Origin: Sorghum bicolor
Taxonomy: Eukaryota; Streptophyta; Magnoliopsida; Poales; Poaceae
Direction: 5' to 3'
Length of the DNA: 64,000 bases
Assembly: GCF_000003195.3 (NCBI RefSeq)
Contig: NC_012878.2
Coordinates: forward strand, 56,172,629 to 56,236,628
The position numbers were made by a program, and so were the translations under genes. The notes under the pieces are model-generated. The model did no database searches, was not told where the DNA came from, and saw only the letters and a program-made list of their open reading frames with translations. Positions within the stretch are counted from its first letter, which is position 1. Each line of letters opens with the position of its first letter. Positions 54,803 through 64,000 of this stretch are shown piece after piece.

Positions 54803-57800
54803 ATGTGGAGTCGAGGAGAAAGAGGGATGGCCTCACCAGCACCAAGAGCCCTGGAGGAGGAAGACAAGGGGTTGGTTGGCTTGAGGAAGAGAAGGGGTTG
54901 GTTGGGCTGCACCGGCTTGTTCCAGTTCGCGGATGGCGTAGACGCGGTGCTCATGGCCACAGGTGCCGCTGGTGCAGTCGCCAACGGCATGGCACAACTG
55001 CTCATGACACTCATCTTCGGCGAGGTCGTCAACGTCTTCGGCTCTAGCTCCCGCAACGACATCCTGCACCGTGTCTCTGGGGTACGCCTCGAATCTCCAT
55101 CCCTATTTTTTTTATCAGGTACAACTTAGATGCACATCACCCGCACACTCCACACTCATACCACATGCACACACACGCGTGCATGTCCAATACACGCAAA
55201 GAAGAGATTGGGAGGCTCTATAGCCTACTAAACGTGCACGTGTGTGTACCCTGCAAATTCTAGAAATAATCTAGAAAATAGGTGAGCTCTTGTGTTGCCA
55301 TTCCTAGTTTGGAGTTTGGAAGGGATTGACAAATACTCCTAGAATGTTAAAGGCAAAGTGTGGGAAATATCGATCTGTTGATGTACTTCGACCAATTGTT
55401 CAACTATTCTGATGATCTGATCACACGAGTAGTGTTAGTTCCTAGTAGGCACGTGGCATTCCATAGTATTACAAAATGGGATTGCTACCCATTGTACTAC
55501 TTGTTGATTATTTGCTGGATAACATCTTCCTACGATAAGAACAGATCGGTTTTATCCTCGGCTAAAATCTTTAACACTGATGTTTCAGGTGTGCCTGAAG
55601 TTCATCTATTTGGCCATTGGGTCATGGTTTGCTTGCTTCCTACGTGAGTATTAGTATTTCCTCATTGGTTTATTGTATCTATTTGGCCATTGGAACATGG
55701 TTTGCTTGCTTCCTACGTGAGTACTAGTATTTCCTTAGTGGTTTATTGTGTCCGTTTATGCTTTAGTCAGCCTTTATAGTGAATTAGTGATGAACATTAG
55801 TTATTCAGTCACCCACTGAATCTTATTAACCTTCATAATGGAAAAGAATAAAGGAAGGTTTTGCACCTACCCCATGTGACCATATATACGAAGAAGGAAA
55901 TGAGCACAAGGAATGGGAACCAAATTTTCCCTCCCATAAATAAGACACAATCATCTAGCTGTATGTTAATCATGTGTAAGTCTATTCATATGATGGTATG
56001 TCATTCATATTGCCATAAGTCCATAACTGAAACCAAGAAATACCATAGTAACATTATCTTCTTTTTAGAAAGGAGAAGCATTAACCAGGTGTAATAAACA
56101 ACTTAGATCCATTTTCTGCAGCATAGATATTGCCAGGGGCATCTAAAGGTGTTACTGTTTTTCATTGTTTTAAGGTACTGCTAGTTATAGATTAGCACTA
56201 AGGTGTTACTGTTTTCATTGTTTTATCAGAGGTTGCCAGTTGGATCATCACTGGAGAAAGACAAGCAGCTCGCATACGGGGTCTCTATCTTGAAGCTTTA
56301 TTGAGACAAGACATTGCATTTTTTGACAAGGAAATGAACACTGGACAATTGGTTGAGAGTATGTCTGGAGATACAATACTTATCCAGGATGCAATTGGTG
56401 AAAAGGTTGAACCATGTAAACTGTAAACACGTCATTGTCAGCTTGTGAGTTGTGATGCTGGTTCATATTAACTTTACTAAAGCTAAGCACATAGGCAGCA
56501 TATTTGTATCTAATGATTTAAACTTATCTTCTGTGTTTCGAATTAAGGAGTACATTTTCGTTATATGCGAATATGTGATTGCAAATTGTTTTGATCTGAT
56601 GTCTATTCTCGATAGTCAACTAAAATATTCACTCCCATTCCAGGTTGGGAAGTTTATACAACTTACTGCCACATTTGTTGGAGGATTGGTGATTGCTTTC
56701 TCTAAAGGATGGCTTTTAGCTGCTGTTATGATGTCAAGTGTCCCTCCTGTAGTAGTTGCTGGAGCAGCTATTTCATGGACTGTATCGAAACTGTCAAGCC
56801 AGGGTCAAGCTAAGTACCATGAAGCAGGCATTGTTGTTGAACAGACAATTGGAGCCATCAAAACAGTAGACCCTTGCTTAAATATTCTCTTTAACCCTTA
56901 CTATTGGTTTAGATTCGTAACCAACTTCTTCTTGGGTTAACTTTTGAAAGGTTGCTTCCTTCAATGGTGAGAATCGGGCCATTGCACTATACAATAAGTA
57001 TATTAGGAATGCATATGTATCTGCTGTCCAAGAAGGAACGTTTACTGGCCTGGGCTTTGGTTTCGTTATGCTTATTCTGTTCTGCAGCCATGGCCTAACA
57101 GCATGGTATGGTGCAAAATTGATTATTGATAAAGGATATGAAGGAGGTCAGGTTGTAAGTGTCTGGATGGCATTCATGACAGGTGCAATGTAAGTCATCA
57201 ATATTCATTGAACCTTGCTCTAAAATGTCATATGCATATATTTTATTTCTTGAACGATTAATTCTTGTGCAAGGTGCATAGACACAATTCTATGATTCTC
57301 AACTACAGTTTTCTAATATTTTGAATTTGAATCCACTGATTACATGTAATGTGCTCTGGCCTGCCCAACCTGAGGTATACTATTTGATCATACTCTAATT
57401 CATGTATAACATGACAGATTCATTAGGCATACATTTTCACAAACCATCTAAACGATTGGTTTAAATCACTTTGTTCCAGAAGTGATTTCAGTAACGGCTT
57501 TCCATTGTACTGACAGTATTTTGATTTATGGTGGAGTTGATATTACTATTCATTGTATCATGAAACTGAACATTTGTTCCTGCATAATTGTTCTTCACAT
57601 TTCTCCTCATCAGGTCATTAGGTGAGGCAACACCATGCATAACTGCTTTTGCTTCTGGCCGGGCTGCTGGGTATAGAATGATGCAGATAATCCAAAGGAA
57701 GCCCCAAATTGATCGTAATGAAACAGATGGGATCGTACTAGCAAACATGAAGGGTGATATAGAGCTAAGGGATGTATACTTTTCGTACCCATCTAGACGT

Positions 57801-60800
57801 GATCAATTGATATTTGATGGCTTCTCGTTGCATGTATTAAGTGGAAAAACAATGGCTATAGTGGGACAAAGTGGTAGTGGTAAGTCGACAGTGATTAATC
57901 TTGTGGAGAGATTCTATGACCCTCAGGCTGGTGAAGTTTCAATAGATGGTGTTAACATAAAAAGCCTGAGGCTTGGATGGCTAAGGGAAAATATTGGTCT
58001 TGTTAGTCAAGAACCACTGTTGTTTGCCACTAGTATTCAGGAGAACATTGTCTATGGGAAAGAAGATGCAACAGACGAGGAGATAAAGGCTGCGACAAAG
58101 CTTGCTAATGCAGCAAATTTCATTGATAAGTTACCTAATGTATGTAGATTAAACTAAATTGTTTTATACTTGTGCAAAATTTCTATACCATAACTAACCG
58201 CAATATACCGTGAACTTGTTATTTCAGGGCCTAGACACAATGGTTGGTGAGCATGGAGCACAATTGTCAGGAGGGCAGAAACAAAGAATTGCAATCACAA
58301 GAGCAATACTGAAAAATCCCAAAATCTTGCTGCTTGATGAAGCAACAAGTGCACTCGATATGGAGTCTGAGAGAGTGGTTCAGGAGGCCCTTAACAGAAT
58401 TATGCAAGGCAAGACCACGATCATAGTTGCCCATCGGTTGAGCACTATAAAAGATGCTGACACTATATCAGTCATACATCGCGGAAAAGTAGTTGAACTA
58501 GGTCTGAACCTTGCATGCTTTCATTATGTTTATCTGATGATTCTGGAGTTTGATCTTGTCACCTTTAAATGTTAAACAGGCACACACACTGAACTACTTC
58601 AGGACCCCAATGGTGCATATTCCCAGCTTATCCAGCTGCAGGATATAACTGGAGAACCAGATGCATCTGATGTAGATTATCAAAGGTCTACTTCAGCTGT
58701 CAGAAATGTCGAGTCCTTGAGCAAATGTATGCAAGCTCCATCTCTCAAGGGGTCAATAACCGGTGGCGCTTCATTTGGGAGTACCAGCGTGCACTTGATC
58801 ACAAGTGCCAACATGATTGTCCCGGAGAGCACAGATACTGAACCACTGCCTAAAGTATGGGATGAAGGTGAAGAATGCAGGAAGGTTGACCTCTCTCGTC
58901 TTATTTCTCTGAATAAACCTGAGATGCCAGTCCTTCTGTTAGGTACAGTGGCTGCAGTCATATCAGGTGTTATGTTTCCAATATTAGGTTTGCTGATGTC
59001 CAGTTCCATCAATTCATTTTATGAGCCTCCTCATCAACTCCAGAAAGATTCACGGTTCTGGACATTGATGTATGTAGCATCAGGAGTTGCTTCGTTTATT
59101 ATCCTGCCAGTGGAGAATTTCCTTTTTGGAGTAGCTGGTGGAAAATTGGTTGAACGCATCCGCTCGTTATCTTTTCAAAGCATTGTTTGTCAAGAAATCA
59201 GCTGGTTTGATAGGTCCTCAAATGCTAGGTGAGCCTCCAAATATTCACCAGATTTATGATGACAACTGCATTACATATTTTTTTATGTCATTAATTTCTA
59301 TGTCCAGTGGAAATGTTGGCACAAGGCTGTCTGTCGATGCTTCAAATATACGACGTCTTGTAGGCGATTCATTGGCATTGATGGTTCAAAGCACTGTTAC
59401 AGTTATTGCTGGATTTGTCATTGCAATGGTTGCAAATTGGAGGCTTGCCCTTGTTGCCATGGTAGTGCTTCCTTGTGGGGGTCTCCAGGGATTCCTCCAA
59501 ATAAAGTTCTTGGAGGGATTCAGTACAAATGCCAAGGTAGCATGCTGAATGCCATGCATCTCTGGTAAAAGAATAATGTCATTTGGCTAACTGAACTTAG
59601 TTATTCTTTTTCCCTGGATGGTGGACTGCAGGCAATGTATGAAGAAGCAACTCAAGTGGCAACTGATGCTGTCAGTGGTATTCGAACTATTGCTTCTTTC
59701 TGTGCGGAGCGTAAGGTAATGAAGACTTACTATGGAAAACGCAAAGCTCCAATGCAGCAGGGGACCCGTCAAGGCATTGTCAGTGGCTTGGGCTTTGGTG
59801 TATCATTCTTCCTAATGTATTCTACATATGCTCTTTGTTTCTACATTGGAGCCAAGTTTGTTCTTGATGGCAAGGCCACGTTCACTGAAGTATTCAGAGT
59901 AAGCAAACTGTTCAGATTACGTACTAGGCTTCAAGTTCGCTCGCATTATGCATAGCAAACTGCTGTATTCTTCTGCAGGTGTTCTTTGCTCTGCTCTTGG
60001 CAACCGCAGGCGTTTCACAGAGAAGTGCGTTAGGTTCAGATTATGCCAAGACCAAAGCATCAGCATCAACAATATTTGCACTCATTGACCGTAAATCAAA
60101 GATCGATCCTAGCAGTGATGACGGCATGGTCTTGGTTGACGTCGCTGGTGAACTTGAGCTCCACCACATCTGTTTCTCATATCCATCCCGCCCTGATATT
60201 CAAATATTCAGAGATCTCAACTTGAGAATACCATCCGGGAAGGTATGAAAAACACCGAACATTCCTTCCTTCAATTTTACTGCAATCATCAGTACCAATA
60301 CTACCATCAGTTACCAGCAGGCAGTTAAACTCTGATGGTCTCTCTCTCTCTCGGCAGACGGTTGCCCTCGTCGGCGAGAGCGGCTGCGGCAAATCCACCA
60401 TCATCGCTCTCCTGGAGAGATTTTACGACCCTGATTGTGGCACGATCACATTGGACAGCGTGGACATCAAGAACCTCAAGGTGGGCTGGCTGCGGCGGCA
60501 GATGGGGCTGGTGAGCCAAGAGCCGGTCCTGTTCAACGACACCATCCGCGCGAACATAGCCTACGGGAAAGAAGACGGCGAGGCGACGGAAGAAGAGATC
60601 GCCGCCGCCGCGAAGGCCGCGAACGCGCACGCGTTCATCTCGGCGCTGCCGCAGGGCTACGGCACCGTGGCCGGCGAGAGGGGCGCCCAGCTGTCCGGCG
60701 GGCAGAAGCAGCGGGTGGCCATCGCGAGGGCCGTGCTGAGGGACCCGAGGATCCTGCTCCTCGACGAGGCGACGAGCGCGCTGGACGCCGAGTCGGAGCG

Positions 60801-61029
60801 CGCCGTCCAGGAGGCGCTGGACCGGGCTGCCGTCGGCAGGACGACGGTCGTGGTGGCGCACCGGCTGTCCACGATCAGGGACGCCGACGTGATCGCCGTG
60901 CTGCGGAACGGCGACGTCGTCGCCCAGGGCACGCACCAGGAGTTGATGACGGCCAGGGACGGCGTGTACGCGTCGCTGGTGGAGCTCCGCATGAGGTCCG
61001 AGCGCGCCGGTGTCTCCTCGTCAGCATGA
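54803..61029 (+). CDS. ABCB (MDR/P-glycoprotein) full transporter, complete
   Basis: Twelve exons: 54803-55081, 55589-55643, 56230-56405, 56644-56865, 56951-57189, 57614-58139, 58228-58501, 58580-59228, 59308-59536, 59632-59898, 59979-60242, 60358-61029. The sum is 3852 nt, encoding 1283 aa, with all phases consistent. The layout is TMD1-NBD1-TMD2-NBD2. NBD1: Walker [10 protein letters not shown], signature [11 protein letters not shown], Walker [23 protein letters not shown]2: [42 protein letters not shown] stretches include [20 protein letters not shown] and [14 protein letters not shown]. Plant ABCBs export auxin and other compounds across the plasma membrane; substrate is not inferable here. 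Exon 12 is far more GC-rich than exons 2-11. The intron 3 donor is GTTGAA, unusual at position +3. The first exon start (MWSRGERG) is the only in-frame ATG before the conserved [12 protein letters not shown]. Confidence 0.93.
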
Positions 61030-61249
61030 CCTCCTCCCTCGATGCCTGGGCTCACGTGTCAGACACCATTTGTACGTGACTGACCGGTGTTCATGCTGGG
61101 AGTCCATGTGTATAGCGAACAAACTGTATTGTGTCGGACACCATTTGATGCCAACTCAAGGACGCAAAATATCCAGCACATGATTTTTCTTTTAAACTAC
61201 GGGCTCAATCGAATTTATACAGCAGTCACTATGCGCTCAGCGAGCCTAT
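61030..61249. other. 3' flank of the first ABCB gene
   Basis: Probable 3' UTR. No other feature seen. Confidence 0.4.
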
Positions 61250-61510
61250 GGCCTTGTTAGATGCAGTCAAACAGCTAAAACTTTTGGAGAAATGAGATTT
61301 TTTTTGGAAGAATGGATCTAAAGAGGGCCGATAAAACTTGGCTGTAAAGATTTGGAATTTAGGACCTTGAAGCCCTAAAACTATGTAAACTTGCTTAGTG
61401 ACCCGTGTTTTGTATGTTGCAGATCAAAACAATTTAAAAAGCATCTAAACACCTATTTGGAATATAAAGTTTACAGCCAAAAGTTTAAAGATTTGAGATC
61501 TAAACAGGCC
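61250..61510. mobile_element. MITE with GGCCTTGTTAG ends
   Basis: About 261 bp from GGCCTTGTTAGATGCAG to ATCTAAACAGGCC. The flanks are TAT (61247-61249) and, one base further, TAT (61512-61514). The interior differs from the common family, so it is a separate subfamily. Confidence 0.65.
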
Positions 61511-61831
61511 CTATATCCAGTTGGTTTGATATGGATGCTTGGCGCCAACCAGCTGGAGTTTGATTGAGCCTTTGAGGCAGTACCAGTACGCCACATGTCC
61601 TTGCGTTGGGGAAGCCCTCAGGTTGTGACATGTGTCAGCAGGACGTTGCTCACTTGGCCTGCCAAACGGTTTAGACAAACCGACGAAGGCGATCGAGCTG
61701 GTTGATACTCATGGCGCCTCAACCGGGATCCTGCGGTCAAGCAATCTTGTCATTTTGCGCTTGGTTCGTACGTCCTGCAGTCAGTTTCAGCAATCAGGAG
61801 ATGCATGTACCCAAATCCTTGGCAACACTCC

Positions 61832-61873
<42 letters not shown>

Positions 61874-62538
61874 GAAAAGAAAAGAGAGCCCTGTACGCAA
61901 AATAGGAAATCCATGTATGCATTATGCAAATGCCTATGCACTGGTTTAAACAAAGTTCAGGCCGGCATTTGGGCTGCCGTGGTTCTGGTTCCTTCTAAAA
62001 CAGAAACTACGCCGAGTCACAGAGAGCAAGTACAGATATATCATCGCAACAGACAGCAAAGCTGCACGACCGGGTCATGCCGTCGAACACATCCGGTCGA
62101 GTCCGAGCAAACTCAGCCAAATGTCCAGTCACCTTATGATGCAAACACCTGCTAAATACAAGTGGTTGCTTTCTTTGTCACGAAGACCTCAGATCTTAGT
62201 TTACATCTTCATGATTAGTGTTAAACATAACTAATCTTAATCTAACAAATTTAACTCGAATGCTGACTGAAGCTATGATAACAGCTGACGACATTATACA
62301 CATGCTTACAAGCAACTACGGTACATCAGAATGCTCCATAGTGGACTCAGCTCCTCTGTCAGTTTGGACGCTTGCCTGTGTTATTATCGTTCTTGCGAAT
62401 GGCAGTTAACATCAAACAAACAAGGAAATAATAGCACCTGAAAAGCACGAGTTTTGTTTATAAAGAAACCTAGAAAACGGCACTACAAAAGGTACTCTTC
62501 ATAGAGCAACCGGAGCCATATGCAGCAGGGAGAACCTG
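61511..62538. other. Intergenic between the two ABCB genes
   Basis: No gene. Contains an AC dinucleotide microsatellite of about 19 units (61833-61870). The promoter of the second ABCB gene must lie in the right part; no clear TATA box was seen. Confidence 0.45.
61833..61870. repeat. AC dinucleotide microsatellite, about 19 units
   Basis: Uninterrupted AC run; likely to be length-polymorphic. Confidence 0.95.
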
Positions 62539-62556
62539 GTGCTAGGCAGGCACGGA

Positions 62557-63873
62557 ATGGCAGAAAAAAGCTTCCCCAAAGATTCCGCGGTTGGTGTAGT
62601 GAATGGTGGGGAAAAGGAGGAGAATGGCGAGAAGATGGTGGCAATGGCTAAGGCTCCATTCCACAGCATGTTTAAGTATGCTGACAGAACAGACGTTCTG
62701 CTGATGCTGGTCGGCACGGTCGGGGCACTGGGCAATGGCATGTCGATGGTGATCATGACAATCATCTTCGGGCAGATGATTGATGCCTTTGGGGGTGCCA
62801 CCCCGGACACCATTGTTCCCCGAGTCAGCAAGGTATGGCTGTAACGGCCCTCTGGAAGCCACAGTCTGCGAATCTTATTATATAGAGGATTAGCCATTGA
62901 TTACTTGTAAAATAGATGATAAATTTGATATCCGTGCATCGTCATGTCCTCAATTTGCTATGTAAGTTGTGTTATATAGAAGAATAATTGTTTTGTTATC
63001 TTCCTGGCTAGTTATTGGATGTACTAGTGATATGGCTAGCATTTTCTTTCAGGCATCTCTGAACTTCATTTACTTGGCCATTGGAACAGGGTTTGCTTCT
63101 TTCATTCGTAAGTATAACTGTTATGCACATTTTTTTTAGTGGATAAATGGTTGCCAGTCTCCAGAAGATGATTTGTTAAAAGCTGGAAATAATACTTCTC
63201 TCCCGACCAAGTCGTGTGAGCATGCCACACTATCCTATTTGGCTGTCTATAACATACACGATATTGAGCAACTTATGAACTTGGAATCTTATTTGATGAG
63301 CAAGATCTTTGTGATACTAATACCTATGCATAGAAATCCGAGTATCAGATTTGCCATGTAGTACTTTTGAGGGTCATTAAGAATTGGAATGCCACTGAAA
63401 TCATTCTTAAGATGTGTTTGGTTTCAGGAATCACTCCATCCTAGATGAGGTGGTGCATCATGAATCCATATCCATTCCTCAAATTTAGTGGAATTATTCC
63501 ATTCCGCATACTAGTACTAATTATTAGCTTGTGAGGAATGAGGTGGTGATGCATCAACCTATTGCACTTCAGAAACCAAACAAAAAAGTGAAGAATGAGT
63601 AGATAATGGACTAACTCCTTTATCAAACCAAACACACCCTTACTGTCTTAAATAATGCTCAAATGCAAATACATGATCATAACACAATGCTTACCAGAGA
63701 TATCATGCTGGACAATGACTGGGGAGAGGCAGGCCACTCGTATTCGGTCATTGTATCTCAAGTCGGTCCTCAGACAGGATATGACATTCTTTGATGTTGA
63801 AATGACTACTGGACATGTAGTCTCCAGCATATCTGCTGACATGACCCTAATTCAGGGTGCTATTGGTGAAACG
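62557..63873 (+). CDS. Second ABCB (MDR/P-glycoprotein) transporter, 5' part only
   Basis: Three exons are visible: 62557-62832 (an in-frame ATG at 62539 is an alternative start), 63053-63107 and 63698-63873, with the gene continuing beyond the window. Translation: MAEKSFPKDSAVGVVNGGEK, then FHSMFKYADRTDVLLMLVGT, TIIFGQMIDAFGG, LNFIYLAIGTGFASFI, MTGERQATRIRSLYLKSVLR and FFDVEMTTGHVVSSISADM. Exons 2 and 3 are exactly 55 and 176 nt, the same as in the gene at 54803, with introns at the same positions and phases, so the two are tandem duplicates. The start of TMD1 is visible; nucleotide-binding domains lie outside the window. A Tourist-like MITE sits in intron 2. Confidence 0.9.
63410..63639. 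mobile_element. Tourist-like MITE in intron 2 of the second ABCB gene
   Basis: About 230 bp with ends AGATGTGTTTGGTTTCAG and TCAAACCAAACACACCC (two or three mismatches as inverted repeats), flanked by TTA (63407-63409, 63640-63642). It holds an inner inverted repeat around GAGGTGGTGCATCATGAA. Confidence 0.75.
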
Positions 63874-64000
63874 GTAAGAGCATAAACCTTGCATCTTCTT
63901 CAATATTTTAGATCTGATACAAAAGAACAAATAAACTGATCAGCTGCTACATCACAGAAAAAGGCTGTTTTGTTTATTTCATTTCTTCCTTTTTTTTTCT

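Overview
This window reads as nuclear DNA of a grass, most likely Sorghum bicolor or a close Andropogoneae relative. The evidence is spliced genes with GT-AG introns, intronless GC-rich genes typical of grasses, plant-only gene families (a PH/RCC1/FYVE protein, plant MAPKKK17/18-type kinases, ABCB transporters), and a dense load of miniature transposons, above all a ~240 bp family with GGCCTTGTTTAG ends. No tRNA, rRNA, CRISPR or intact retrotransposon gag-pol gene was recognised. The species is inferred, not proven.

Layout, left to right. 65-3383 (minus): PH-RCC1-FYVE gene, running off the left edge. 5.2-8.0 kb: MITEs. 8.9-10.3 kb (minus): intronless MAPKKK. 11.2-13.6 kb: degenerate tandem array with a ~0.6 kb period. 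15-18.2 kb: MITEs and a tiny retro-insertion. 19.2-20.6 kb (minus): second, paralogous MAPKKK. 21-25 kb: gene-free. 25.8-26.3 kb (plus): candidate small secreted protein. 28.6-29.7 kb: Tourist-like element carrying a nested hAT element. 30.9 kb (plus): one apparent first exon without a visible continuation. 35.5-38.1 kb (minus): complete seven-exon PDCD5 gene, head-to-head with a coiled-coil tail-anchored protein gene at 38.5-39.1 kb (plus). 41.7-42.9 kb: LINE remnants with a hAT MITE inside. 43.4-44.3 kb (minus) and 48.4-49.3 kb (plus): two intronless TFIIB-type genes back to back; the first lacks the zinc ribbon. 50-54.7 kb: repeat-derived DNA. 54.8-61.0 kb (plus): complete 12-exon ABCB transporter (1283 aa as reconstructed). 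62.5 kb to the right edge (plus): first three exons of a second, tandem ABCB gene.

The gene content is mostly local duplication (two MAPKKKs, two TFIIBs, two ABCBs) with MITEs filling the gaps. The genes do not form a single pathway. The most unusual items are the divergent TFIIB pair with a zinc-ribbon-less member, the unexplained ~0.6 kb array, and several nested transposon insertions whose target-site duplications can be read directly.
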